A DNA stretch of 64,000 nt from Haplosporangium gracile (lineage: Eukaryota; Mortierellomycota; Mortierellomycetes; Mortierellales; Mortierellaceae). Where the stretch lies: the NCBI GenBank assembly GCA_015499985.1, contig JAAAUF010000058.1:1-64000 (forward strand). Direction: 5' to 3'. The notes beneath the pieces are model-generated. The model made no database searches, had not been told where the DNA came from, and saw only the letters and a list, made by a program, of their open reading frames with translations. Positions 25,428 through 37,717 of this stretch are shown one piece after another. Each line of letters starts with the position of its first letter. The first letter of the stretch is position 1. Made by a program: the position numbers and the translations under genes.

Positions 25428-27309
25428 TGTAACAGCAGCAAGAAAAACAGGAAAGTTGCAACAACGGAGTTGAGGGCGTTGTGCCTGTCAATTAGTTCAG
25501 GGGGAGTCAAGAGTCAAGAAGAAAATATAGATACTTGTTAGTTGGTTTCTTTTCTTCAGGACGAATCATAGGGGCAGTTGTTCAACCGCAACCCAATGCG
25601 GGCGCTGATAGCAATCGCACGGTTGTCGTAATATGTTCGTATTGTTGAACGACAGATGAGGCGAAGGGGGAGGGGAAGAAGATGTAAGGAAAGAAAAAAA
25701 ATGTTCGCGGTCAAAAGGGAGTACAGTTGTGATACCGTGGTCATCATTGATGTATGCAAAAACAAGCCAGGGCATTTTACCCGAAGTCAAGAGGTCCTGT
25801 TTCTTGTTTAGATGCAAGCGTAACGGCAGGATGCAGATACAGGCAGGGAGAGCAAAAGAGAAAGGAAGAAGAGACAGGGTAATTGAGAAATAAACCCTTG
25901 TCTGTCGAACCCCTGGTGAAAGAAGACAACAATGAATGCCTCTCTGCTGTCTGAAAAAAAGCCGACTAGCTTGCTGGATATTTGCTGGACTAAAAAAGAA
26001 AGTTCATGGACCCTGCGATATGATTGTTTAAGAAAAATAAATAAAGAAAAGGAGGGAAGTATGGATGGAGGAGTACAAGAGTGGGATGAGCAAAATGAAT
26101 GGTGAGGGTCGAATGGTGAAAAGACAAGCGGAGGAGAATGGCGAGGTTATGTAGCGGTGAGGAGGAGGAGGGAGGAGTGGAGAATCAAGTCAGGGCGGAC
26201 GGCGAAAATGGAAGGAGTGGAGGGCGTAGAGAAGAGTGAAGAGTGGGAAAAGGCAAAAGTATCAAAAAAAATAATAGCAACCATTACCACGATAACAACT
26301 ATGTCATCTTTCATCTTAGGCACGCAGGGCACGTGACGAGTTTTTTTTTCTGTTTTGTTTTTTTGCCCTGGGGTATGGGGTGCCGAGCGAAGATATTCAC
26401 CTGGCAAGGCCACCTGTGCTTCGCAACTTTGAACAGAAACAGGGTAGCAATGCAATGAAACAACAAAAAGAAAAAAGGTTGGTGTCTAGTGAATAAATGA
26501 ACAAGCTAACCAATTGTTCCATACATCCTTTATATAGCAAGTCTGAAGCTGATCTTCAGGAAATTCCTGTTTCGCCGAAAGAGTCATTCAAGCAATAACT
26601 GTTAGCTTGCAAAATGCCCACTTTTACTCCTTTAACATTTATCAAAACAGTTAAACGATCCATCTCCTTGCCGCCCTCAACTCGTTTCCGACTTCTGCGA
26701 CTTGATCAGTTCTCATAACAAAATTCTACTTTTGCCAGTGAAAGTAGAAATACTACACCTTATGCTTTTACTTCATCCTTGTTATTTGCCAAAATGCCCA
26801 TAAAAAAATCTAGAGTTCTTCTTGAAGTCATTGGTCACAGCTGACAACAAACAAAACAACAAAAAGGCAATGGCGCTTTCACGCCGATTGGTTTTTCTCC
26901 TCCTACTCCTCCCTTTTTTTTTTCTTTGCGTTTCTTGTTTGCTTTATCCTCAATCGTTCATTTATTGGTTCGACAAAGTTTTCAATGACCCAGATATGGG
27001 ATTTCCCCGATCCGACATAGAAAATAAAAGAACAAAAAAAATGAGCCCTATTTTGAAGAAAAAAAACCCCACTTTTGGTGTCAGTGGTTGGTCCCTTTGT
27101 TTTCTTTTTTCTTTTGTTATGTCAAGTTCGCCAGTGAATGTCCTCAACCGCGTCGCCATTTTTTTGCTGCTTGGCCTAAAAACAATAAAATACCTTTTAT
27201 GGTTTTTTTTGTGCAGGAAAAAAAAATTAACTTTCTTCCCTCCCTATTCCCTCCACTGACGTCGCGAGAAACAACATTTCGCCTCCCCGATCCCTTTTTT
27301 TTTTTTTTT

Positions 27310-27319
27310 NNNNNNNNNN
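27310..27319. other. Assembly gap, ten N, after a T homopolymer
   Basis: Ten undetermined bases follow a run of T, at the point where sequence character changes. The gap could hide a longer missing segment. Confidence 0.98.
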
Positions 27320-28970
27320 GACGGGCTTTGATTCGTAGCATTTCGACACCGACTTCTCGTCGACGGGGGCCCTCTCAAATCCAATACGTGGGTTATCCCG
27401 TTATTCCCCCAACGAATGCTTTGCATAACGACGTCCTCATGGTTAAATGCGCCTGATCTTGTTGCGTCTGGGCACGCCTCTCGCGCTAAGCCACATATCA
27501 TTCTGTAGCTGCACGGTCGTCTTTCCCTACCAGCTTCATACTCCGAGCCATGGGCTCGTCCGTCAAGACTCATAGTCCTCTATATATGACTCCTCGGACT
27601 CGTCAGCATACAAGATGTGCCATAACCAACGCCAGGTTCTCAGGCCCCGATCTCGTATAAAATAGCTTCCATAGCACTAGTTTTTAGTTGATTCCTTTTT
27701 CCTGCTTTTCTTACATAAAGTTATCCATATATCATAATTCTTCTCTTCTTCTCTATGTCCATCATATACTGGACCTTTCTTTATTTAACTTCTCTTTAAT
27801 TTGCACTTGCTCGAGCTTTCCTTGGATGGTTCCTCTCTTCCCTCTCCTCATCCCCCTCTTCTTTCTCGCTTGTGCTATCTTTCCCCAAATGACAGTCACT
27901 CCAAAGCGCCTCCAGCCGACCAATCTAGGGTCACGTGTAGCTATGCTCCCCCATGCCCCTCGCATCTCGCGCTACCCTGCAGCGCTTCGCCGTCAGGTGG
28001 GCGAGCCTACTTAGCGTACCAGTTGGGGCGCCAAATAAAGCTTCCAGAAAGCAGTACCGTGGATTTGACTAAGCGTTCAAGTCCAGCTTAGTGCGATTGC
28101 GTTTCGACATGGGGGGCCATGGTAAAAACATCCATATGGGACCGAGGGGAAAAAAAACCAGGAGATTGGCTCCCTCCCAAGAGATCGTTCTGATCTGCTT
28201 GGGTTCACCAGCCAACAGGACGACGAGGGATCTACAGACTGCCCAATTACTCGAAACCGGTCATGCAGGCATGCTCCATGCCATATTGTTGTTGGGGAGG
28301 ATATTGAGAGATGGAAACTACAAAATTTTCAAGAAAAACCACTTGCAGGCCGCAGTGATTTCGCCATAAAGGAGAGACATATATTTCGGATCGAAACAAC
28401 AGTTGAATATGTTGAATCAAGTCCTACAGGAATGGGACCGCCGTCACAGCAGAAAACCCCAAGGAAAACCAAGGAGGTGGACGAACCAAAGCACGCTTGC
28501 GGGAATACGTGAGGTTATATGAACCGGGTCAAGTCAGACCACGCCAAACGGGCCGCCTTCCTCAAGTCTGGGACAAACAGGAACATTCTGATCAGCAAGA
28601 AATAATCTCCCTTAAATATCAATAAACCGCCTGATAAAAAAAACCCCTCCTCCCTACAGCGCTTCGCCGTGTCCACTTTACAACCATTGACTACCTATTT
28701 TTTGCTCCTTGAAAACAAATCTCCGAGTGAGAGTGCCGATGATAAGTCAAGTGGGCAAAAAGATTGCGCCGTAGAGCTGGCCAACACAAAATGAGGTGTA
28801 AAGTACCAAGGCAGGATAGTTGTATCACTCAGGCAAGGAGATACGAGGAGGCGCGGTCAAGGTCAAGTACTGATCATAAACATGGACGAAAGACGCATTG
28901 GCCACAAGCAAATCAGTGGATTATTGATAAAAATGTGCTGCCTGAGACGAACGAAAACCGTTCCTGAGAA
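27320..28970. mobile_element. Possible eroded transposon or gene relic
   Basis: Base composition differs from both flanks, and several broken open stretches read like protein without an intact frame. One stretch near 28440-28623 reads in one plus-strand frame as GGGRTKARLREYVRLYEPGQ and continues with about 25 charged residues before a stop. The preceding piece fits a different frame, as if shifted. A 19-bp sequence occurs twice with one mismatch (27975-27993 and 28652-28670). On the minus strand 28022-28035 contains TTGGCGCCCCAA, which resembles a retroelement primer-binding site. None of these proves a mobile element, and no LTR pair, integrase or reverse transcriptase is visible. Confidence 0.25.
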
Positions 28971-30931
28971 AATATATTACTGATCAGTCGCTGAAACAAA
29001 GACACGCACATATATTCTGAATGATCATCATCTGCCGTTAGAACAGCAGAATCCCATTTGTTTTCAGGATCGTGTTTCAATTTTCGCTATACATTGTTTC
29101 GCTCAAACACATAGCCGATAAGAGTATCGGTAGTGGAAAATTTGTTGATATCTATGCACCTCTGAACAAGTGACAAAAATGGTGACAAAAATCCTTCAGT
29201 CCTCTCTCTGATACCTACCTCTCTTACCCAAATAAAACTGTTGTTGCGAGATGCATTGGGTTTCCAGTCCAAGAATAACCAGTCCATCGAGTGGGACCAC
29301 AGCCAAAAAAAAAAAAAAAAAGTGGCCTGAGTCCTCCCTCTCTCTGTAACGCTATCACTGTATTAGCTGCTGGCTGAGGGAAAACTCAATTGCAATCTCC
29401 GCAGCACGCAGCTCCTCTGTAACATACACCGTCTGCTTTCCTTTTTTACATATTCTCTCACCCCTCCTTCCTCCATGTTTATTCGGCATATAACGCAGAT
29501 CAACAGGAGCATCAATTGATAGGCGAACCACAATACTCACCTGATGTTTTAAGAAGTCTCTGCCTCTGCATATTGTTTCAATTTGACTGGTAGTTTGCTC
29601 GCGGGATGGATAAAAGGGGCAAGGATAACAAATGCGTGTAATCTTATCAGATTTTTGATTTTCTCCTCTTTGTTGCTATTGTTCACCGTTTGTGAACACA
29701 AGAACGCCTCATCGAAATATGAGCTCGATGGAAGTGGGGGAAGAATAGTAATTGGTTCACAAAAAAAAACACGTTAACACAAAAAAAACAAACAAGTAAA
29801 AGACTGCCGTGAGCGTTGGGGAGTAATGAAGGGAAGGAAGTTCTATCAGAAAAACATACAAGCAAGGATGAACATAAACTGATTAATTCTAGGAGCGCAA
29901 AGTGGGTGTACAATGGCGGGAGGAGAACGAGAGGTGTTTTACCAGAGCAGGCTGAATTGGATCGGAACGGCCAAATGCAGGCCGTGGATTTTCTTTTGTA
30001 CTCTGCAGCGTTGAGAGGGAGGTCCTAGTTCTTGTGCCCATGTTGGTTTTAATACCAGTGGGAAGGTGGTCGATTGGATGATGCAGGATGAGGGCACAAG
30101 AGGGAGAAGGTATCGCCGCGCAGGCACAAACAGTGCAGATAGAAGGGGGAGGGAGAGGGTCAAGTGCCCAGTGTGTACTACAGGGGCTGGGACCTCGGTC
30201 TATCACCCAGTGTGTGAGGGGATCTGCGTTATCGTACGGTCGATCGCATGCTGACTGCTGTCGTGTGGGTATGCTGTGCTTTAGTGGGCGCTGTATCTCG
30301 TAATCCAATCCCTCGCCTACGGTTGTTACTATCCGTGAGCGCTTGAACATGAGAACCCAAGGATATAGCAAACAAATATATAAAAGTACCCGAGCGAGCC
30401 GAGTGTCTGTTAGTGCGTGTAGACATATAAAGAATCGCCGCCTCTATGTTTACATTTGCGTGCCCCTGCGTTGGTAATATTTTGACGTGCTCTTTTTTTT
30501 TAAATCCAATTGTCTGTCTTGTTCTGATAGAAGTATGTGTTGTTGTGTATGTAGTAGTTGTGAAGTCACAATTTTCAAGAGAGCTGAATTGGTACAAAAA
30601 AGTGGGCTGACATTTTTTTTTTTTTCCTTTCGCTGTTCCTGTTAAACCATCAGCCGCTGGGAAAGCTTGTCTTCCTGTCTTGGATTGAGAGCTTCTTTTC
30701 CACCCCCTCTCGCTCTATCTCCCTGTCCCTGTTCCTGTCTTGTGGCCTGTCGTTGTTACCTGTATTTTGTTCCTGGGTCCATTCCCGCCCTCTGCTGCTG
30801 CTGTTCTGTGACACCCTGCGAGATATGAAAAAGAAAGCCCTTCTTTTTCTTCTCTTCTTTTCTTTTCTTCTTCTTCTCTCATTCTCATTCAACAAACCAA
30901 GAACCGTCATCAACCAGAATCCATTCTTACA

Positions 30932-32582
30932 ATGGACATCATCCTAGAAAAGGCCGACGAATACGTCCTCGACTCGTTCTACAGGTCACTCCCGGCCATC
31001 CCTGTCCCTGATCTCATCGCAGGACTCGCCGCCATCCCCTCCCTCTCAGACTCATACTCCCTCCTCACCAACACCACCACAGCACCACTCGACACCCTGA
31101 AGACAATCGCCAGCAATGTGGTTTCCGCAAGCACTGCCGCAGGATTGACCCTCAACACCCTCGAGAACGATAACGTCTTCCGCCAAACCATCTCGCTCTT
31201 CCACATCACCCTCCTCGGCGCCTTCCTTATGTATTTCATCTTTGCCTCGACCTCCTACATCTTGGTCTTCGACCAGGCCCATACCAAGCACCCCAAATTC
31301 CTCAAGAATCAAATCAAACTCGAGATCCAAATGTCTGTAAAGGCCCTCCCCGGTATCGCTGTCCTCACTACCCCTTGGTTCCTAGGCGAGGTTCGTGGGT
31401 ACAGTCAGTTGTACTCGCACATCCACAGCGTCGACGCCATTATCGAAAAGGCCGCTGCGGCCATCCACCCACCTTCATCAGTGATTCAGGAGACCTTTGC
31501 CGCTGCTATTGCTACCGGTACCCCCAGCCTTAACGCCACAGCCATCAACGCTGCTGCCCATGCTACCGTTGCTGCGGAGCACGCTGCCCACGTCGCCAAG
31601 TTTGGCGCGCTTGGACCTATTGTCTCCCCATTCTTGGACGGTTGGGGCTATGTCCTTGTCAGCTGCTTGGCCTTCTTGTTCTTTACCGACTGTGGGATCT
31701 ACTGGGTCCATCGCTTCTTGCATCACCCTCGCGTCTACAAGCGTCTTCACAAGGTATGAACTAACTCCTTCTTTCCACTTCAAGGAAATACTTTTTTTTA
31801 GCCTGCTCCACGCGATTAAGAAAGAGAACAAAGGAATATCTACCGATGAGAGCGCTTTGTGCAGGCAGGAGATGTAATTCTCTTTCTCTTGTTAGGCCTA
31901 TACGAGCGTTTTAGACAAGAGATGAACACAAAAACAGGAAACGCACAAACAGGATGCAATCAGCACAAGAAGAAGGCGGAGTTCAACGAAAAAAAAAAAA
32001 AAGAGGAAAAAGCAGGGTTCCATCGTTATCCAGATAGGAATCGTGCGTTTGCATAGTTCGCAGCAACCACCATCCATTTTTTTATTCCCACACACTAATG
32101 CTCTGTGCCTATCTTTGTATGTCATTTAGCCCCACCACAAGTGGATCATTCCTACACCATACTCCTCGCACGCTTTCCACTTCCTGGATGGCTACCTCCA
32201 ATCGGTCCCTTACCACATCTTTGTCTTCTGCTGCCCGATGCAAAAGTACATTTACCTGGGCATGTTTGGCGCCGTCAACCTGTGGTCGGTCCTGATCCAC
32301 GACGGCGAGTACAAGCTCGACTCCAACGTCATCAACTCGGCCGCCCACCACGCCGTCCACCATCTCTACTTTAACTACAACTACGGCCAGTACTTTACCC
32401 TCTGGGACCGCGTCGGAGGCTCGTACCGCAAGCCCAAATACGAGGAGCACTTTGAGATGAAGTCCAAGGCCGAGACCTGGAAGAAGCAAGCCAAGGAGGT
32501 CGATAACTTTGATGAGTTTGGAAAGCCTACCGCCGCCTCTGATGACTCCTTCAAGCCCAAGCCGTCCAAGAAGGCTCTGTAA
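30932..32582 (+). CDS. ERG3: Sterol C5-desaturase (delta-7-sterol 5(6)-desaturase)
   Basis: Two exons, 30932..31753 and 32130..32582, give 424 residues. The intron falls inside the second histidine box, and joining it gives HRFLHHPRVYKRLHK|PHHKW, which strongly supports the splice. The three di-iron histidine clusters are present: HRFLHH at 260-265, HKPHH at 273-277 and HHAVHH at 347-352. Hydrophobic segments near residues 90-110, 140-155 and 235-255 fit an ER membrane enzyme. Fungal Erg3 introduces the C5(6) double bond in ergosterol synthesis using oxygen and cytochrome b5. The N-terminus of about 85 residues and an Ala-rich insert (about 170-230) are longer than in ascomycete enzymes. Start is the ATG at 30932 after a CT-rich leader. 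The gene is convergent with the fidgetin-like gene; AATAAA at about 32751 is a likely poly(A) signal. Confidence 0.92.
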
Positions 32583-32900
32583 AAAAAATTAAGCAGCGCG
32601 CAGAAAGTCTACTACTCTTCTACTGTGCAACGCCTCTTCCCTTCATAATCAGCCCTTAGTATCATCCCTTCCTTCCTCCTTGTGTTTATTTATCCCTCTC
32701 TATCCCCTTTTTATGTTCAATCGGACATGTTGGCATTGTGTTTTTCATAGAATAAAAATATATTCATTTAGAAAATAACGCGCTAGCATCGCCACAACTG
32801 AAACTGGCATAATATCAGTGTGTATTTGATCCCAAAAAAAAAAATTCAAAAAAAAAAGAATTAATTAATGGTGAAAGGAGAACAAAGGAAGAGAGGAATA
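32583..32900. other. Convergent 3' UTR region
   Basis: This 318-bp spacer lies between the stops of ERG3 (+) and the fidgetin-like gene (-). It contains AATAAA-type sequence near 32751 on the plus strand and A-rich tracts at 32832-32860. No gene is seen. Confidence 0.6.
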
Positions 32901-35530
32901 CTAAGATCCCTTGGCCATAGAACCATACTCCTGGTCCCACTCCTTATAAAGATCCAAATCACGGTCGCTGACGCTAGCTCGCACTTGCGACAAGGCCTCC
33001 AAGAAATCGCCATGATTAATCGGCCTCAGATCATCGAGTGCAATGTCCAAAATGTCCCCTTGGATCGCCCGCACAGGCCCCAGAGCGGCCTCTCGACATA
33101 GACCCGTCATATCTGATCCTGAATAGCCTGCAGTACGTTCACAGATGTCCTTAATCTGATCCTCGGTCAGCTCATGCGGTTGAGACTCCAGAAGCTTGTT
33201 CATAAGCCCCAGGCGGCCCTCATACTCGGGAAGAGGGATGTACAGTCGCTTCTGGAACCGGCGTCGAGCAGCTTCGTCAATCTCCTGAGGTCGGTTCGTT
33301 GCACCCACAATCAAGATCCGATCCTCCTCTCCACCTACTCCGACACCATCAAACTGGACCAGAAACTCTGTCTTGATCCTCCTTGAAGCTTCGACTTCGC
33401 CGTCCGTGCGCTGAGTCAGAAGCGAGTCGATCTCATCCATAAAGATAACTGCAGGTTGGTGGCACCGCGCCACCGCAAACAGCGCCCGCACCATCTTCTC
33501 ACCGTCACCAACCCATTTCGAAGTCAACGACGAAGAACTGATGCTGAAGAATGTGGCCTTGGACTGACTAGCGATACATTTTCCAATCATCGTCTTCCCT
33601 GTACCAGGAGGGCCAAATAACAAAAGTCCCTTTGGAGGGCGTCGTAGACCGGTAAAGATCTCAGGTCGGAGCATTGGCCATGTAATCGTCTCCTTGATGG
33701 TCTTTTTTGCGTGTTCCAGTCCAGAAATATCCTCCCAAGTGACAGCAGCATACGACTCCATGATCTATATACCCATCGCAAAAAATTCCCATTCATAATC
33801 AGTACTCGCGCACTCGTGTAAAGTAAGGTTGTCATGCAAGGCGTCAAAAAACACGCCCAAAAAATACCTCGTTCTTAATGGATTCAATCATCTTGGGGTC
33901 AATGTTCTTTAGCCTATCATCAATTGGCTCTTCTGCTCCATTTGCAGGCTTGGTTGTCTTTGTACCCTCGTCGTTGGTCTCGGCACTGTTGGTCCTGTTG
34001 ATCGGCGACTTGAATTTTGTTCGTTTGGTTCCCAGCATCTTGGACTTCAGGGTTGCTGCACTAGACGCGATCCCAGAGTTGGTGTTGCCATTCGAGTAGT
34101 TGTTCCCGTTCATGTTGTTATTACTGACAGCCGTATAAAGGTTGTTTGCCGGGCTAGTGAATCCTCCGCGATTCATGTAGTGGTTTGCCTTCTTTTCTTC
34201 CTGCTGCTGCTCCTCAATAGCCTAATTATTTGATACGTATAATAAGAAGTCGATAAGCAAAACTGTACGGAGGAAAATAAATGCCACGAAGAGCTAGGTT
34301 CGCGGCAGCTGCATCGATACGTACCAATTGTTCCTTTGCTGTGATGAATTGTGCTGACCTGATGGCGTTGTCTACTGCATCTGATCGATCATTCCATGTC
34401 TAAAAAACGTGTGAAAAGAATTATGTAAGCCAAGGATACACTCTCAACTAATTATACACGCTGGGAGTCAACAGAGAGCGAGCTAATGACATACCCGTTT
34501 CTTGCAATTGCGATCGATACCGTTCGAATATTTATTGGCAACAGGTCGGTAATCTGGAACAGGGACAGGGTCGTTGCGGTCGTCGTCGTCTTCTTCATCT
34601 CCATAGATTGCATATTTCGGCCTGGTTGTACTCGGGACTGGCAGAGGTATCGTTGCAGGTAAGGGTTGATTCCTTTGTGTCCTTGACAATGTAATGGCAG
34701 CCGAGTCATGTGGATGAGATTTGATGGAGCCATTCTTGCCTTCGTTGAAGGGCCGCATGACAACTTCGGGTGGAGTTGTCGATCCTGTCCTTGCGCTTTT
34801 GGTGGCTGCGGCTTCCTGTTGGAGTGCTTCCCGCGCCGCCGCCGCTTCTGCTTCTTTTTTTGCTTTAGCTTCCATTGCCAAAGCAGCGGCTTCCGCCTCT
34901 GCTGCTGCCCTGGCTGTCTCCTCTTCGTACTGGTTCGACCGCTCCTGTAAAGACTTGAGTGACTCGGGCATCGGGAGTAAATCCAGTTCTGGTTGACAGG
35001 TCTATTATTTCATCGCATGAAAATATTAGACAGAGTCCAATGTAACCATATGTCTATCTAACGAGAACCGATTCAAAAGAAATACGCACCAGGGCTGCAA
35101 GATCTTCAAGACACATAATATAATCAGACATGTTGTGCTCGTTCGGGTTCACGGCCGAAGTAAATTTCCGATTAATAGATTTCTTGTTCAATGTCAAGTT
35201 GACCTTTTGGTTGACACGGTCGACGATCCTCCTGCCAGCCAAATTCACACCTCCACTTGATGCTCCTGAAGCTGTCGCAGTGGTGGTAGTGACTGTCGAA
35301 GGAGAAGCGAGAGGATCCTTGTGGACGCAGGTCTCGAGGTACTGTCGATGGTAGTGTTCCTGCAGAGTCCTGGCGTTCCTGCGTTGCTGAGGTGTCAAGT
35401 GGACGTCGTTTGCCTCGGTCGACAACAGGAGCAAGAGTGCGCGGTGATGTGAGGCCGAGATCAACGGTAAGTGTCGGGTTGCCTTTGCTCTTGCGGCATG
35501 TTCGTTTGCATGAATCGCTCGTTCATCCAT
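32901..35530 (-). CDS. Fidgetin-like AAA ATPase
   Basis: Five exons, 35090..35530, 34495..35001, 34325..34399, 33868..34221 and 32901..33764, all in phase 0, give 746 residues. The C-terminal AAA module has Walker A GPPGTGKT at 510-517, Walker B VIFMDEID at 565-572, the GATNRP sensor motif, the RRRF arginine-finger region and a Vps4-type C-terminal helix. The lead-in [20 protein letters not shown] is typical of the fidgetin/katanin/spastin/Vps4 clade, and [13 protein letters not shown] just before it points to fidgetin-like 1. The N-terminal half is helical, Ala/Glu-rich in the middle, then Asn-rich. In animals and plants FIGNL1 removes RAD51/DMC1 filaments during recombination, and related enzymes sever microtubules; which applies here is inference. 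It is the last of three tandem minus-strand genes. The start ATG at 35530 is the only one in its exon that fits. Confidence 0.88.
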
Positions 35531-35969
35531 TGTCTCCCGTTAAAGGTCAGATTTCGGCGGCAATGAGGGTCAAAGGAAGTAAGACGGGGTGAAGAAAGGC
35601 AAAGTGCATGGGGAGTCTAATAATTTCGGTGGCAAAATAATTTCCAATGGCGTGGCTTTGGCCGAGGAACACAGACTGATGACTGTGATTGATCAAAAAG
35701 GGAAGAAAACATATTCGGCACCTGTGGGCGGTATGTTGTTTTGTTTTGTTCCTCTGACACCCACTTCGCCCTTCACTCAACACTCGCACTTCTAGTCAAG
35801 GCCAAAGCGACTTTTTTGTTTAAATTATTGCAAGTTTATGATCATGAGTGTGAAGAGAGAGGGAAAGGTAGATGTAGAGGAGGAGGAGGGATAATTTTTT
35901 AAACGCAGCAGTGTTGCTTTCCTAGTTTTTGTTGGAGAGTTGTTTGTATGTGTGCTGCTTCTTAATCTA
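35531..35969. other. Spacer between fidgetin-like gene and RIP1
   Basis: This 439-bp stretch holds the promoter of the fidgetin-like gene and the 3' UTR of RIP1, both on the minus strand. It is A/T-rich with a GGA-rich patch near 35878. No gene or clear motif is seen. Confidence 0.5.
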
Positions 35970-37561
35970 TTAACCAATAATGATCTTGTTACCCTCCTCG
36001 AATGAGTAGGCAGGGATCTCGAGGTTCAATGGTGCGGGTCCCTTACGGATACGTCCAGAGATATCGTAGTGAGAACCGTGGCAAGGGCAGTACCATCCAC
36101 CATAGTCACCAGCCTCACCAATTGGGACACATCCCAAGTGAGTGCAGACACCTGTAGGCAACATGTAAGGCAACAAAGGAAGACATGATTAGAACGACGT
36201 CTATGACCAATGCATACAACGAATGACCCTAAACAAGCTCAAAATCTCAATGAAAGAACATACCCAACATGACCAACCACTCGGGCTTCTGGGCACGCTC
36301 AGCATCGTTCTGGGGGTCACGGAGCTCGGCAATGTTGACGGCGTTGGCCTCATCAATTTCATCAGCAGTACGGTGACGGATGAAGACGGGCTTTCCACGC
36401 CACTTGATGGTGACGTTACGACCCTCAGGGATGGTGCTGAGGTCGACCTCGACCTTGGCCAAAGCCAAAACATCGGCAGAGGCAGACATGTTAGCCAAAA
36501 AGTCAGCGACGGTGGACTTGGCTCCAATGAAGGTGACAGCACCGGTGGTTCCGACCATGAAGTAGGAGAAGGCGCGGTTGGTGGCGTCGCCCGATCCGCT
36601 CTTGTACTTGCTAAAGTCGGGGATGTTGGTGGTGTCGCGAGCGGAGGTGTGGTTGAAACGCTTCTGCTGAGAGAGACCAGCAGGGGCTATCGTTCCAGAA
36701 TGGATGGTTGTAATGGTTGGAAGGAAGATATTAGTGTTGGAATCCAATAGTAATGTGTGCAATTGCCAATCTCGTGCGTCGTCCTTTCGGCGTGTTCACT
36801 TAAACGCGCCAGGGCGTCTCTGCCAGTGTGGTATGTAGAGTGTCTGATCCTCCGGACTTTCACAAGGTTCCTGACAAAAGCGTAAAGCAAAGCGCAGTTG
36901 AAAATCCTGCTGTGCAACGAAGCGCAGTTCCCCCGTGCTCCTTCCTCATCTGTCCTGTATTTTCGGCACTTTCCGATCTGCTCCTTATACTGTTCGTGCC
37001 TAATCGGATAGGTCAGTGCTTGACGATCATGGCTTCTCTTCACTTTAAGGATGATTTCCTTTCATAGGAAAGTCAAACCTCTAAAAAGCTCTATTCTCAT
37101 GGACGTTCCTGTGCAAAAGTCGCCATTCCGGCATAAGACAGTCGATTCTGCTGGGCAGCTCGGAAATCCGAACCTGAAATCCCGAATCTTCCGTGTTATT
37201 ACTTTCATTTAACGCTTTTTTTTTGGCTGAAAGTTTAGCATGACTGGTTGTCGGTCCTGTGTCACGCTTGGATAATAGGTTCTTTGTTGGTTCAGGAGGA
37301 AGGAAGGAAAATAGTTGAGGGAAAAAGGGTAGTGAACATACCGGTGACGAAGGAGCGGTTGTTGTTCAAAGAAGTGGACTTCAAAGCGGGGATGGAGGGG
37401 GCGACGGGAGATTCATGATGTCCGTGGTGTCCGTGATGATCATCGGAAGGGTAAAGAGCCGACCTGTTGAGGACGGTGCGGAGGCCGGAGGCCGTGGCGG
37501 GGAGGGTGACGAAAGAGCGGTTCAGCGAGGCTGAAGCCAGCTTGGTAGCGAGGGAGGCCAT
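35970..37561 (-). CDS. RIP1: Rieske iron-sulfur protein of the cytochrome bc1 complex
   Basis: Three exons, 37342..37561, 36264..36686 and 35970..36151, give 274 residues, with phase-1 introns at both joins. The [2Fe-2S] cluster motifs are intact: CTHLGC at 217-222 and CPCHG at 236-240, with the GYGG-type Pro loop partly seen as [11 protein letters not shown]. The transmembrane anchor is around [19 protein letters not shown]. It is the electron-carrying catalytic subunit of mitochondrial complex III, oxidising ubiquinol and reducing cytochrome c1. The presequence is long, Ser/Arg/Thr-rich and contains HGHHGHH, and a short NRSFVT segment occurs twice in it. The ATG at 37561 is chosen because the presequence starts there; an in-frame ATG at 37702 would leave only 15 bp to the upstream gene. 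Intron 1 is 655 nt. Confidence 0.93.
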
Positions 37562-37717
37562 GGTGAGGAGGATGTGAGGGTAGTGAAAGGAGGACTGATT
37601 GACAACGAAAGGCATGTATTTTGGTTGGTTGGTTGCTTCCGGAGAGCTGGGGGACAATGGACGCCCATAATACGTCACCGAAGTGGCTCTTATAGCATCC
37701 ACTGCTCCCTATCTGCA

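Larger units (their letters stand above)
25428..30931. other. Gene-poor region with eroded sequence
   Basis: About 5.5 kb with no intact gene. From 25430 to 27300 it is T/A-rich promoter-like DNA of the histidine kinase. From about 27320 to 28970 the composition changes to more balanced, less homopolymeric DNA with broken frames (see the mobile-element entry). From 29000 to 30930 it returns to low-complexity DNA; the last 120 bases are a CT-rich leader of the sterol desaturase gene. Confidence 0.5.

Noticed and set aside
37562..37702. Extended N-terminus for the Rieske protein from the ATG at 37702
   Set aside because: The upstream 47 residues do not look like a presequence start, and the extension would nearly abut the preceding gene. 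The ATG at 37561 begins a normal presequence.
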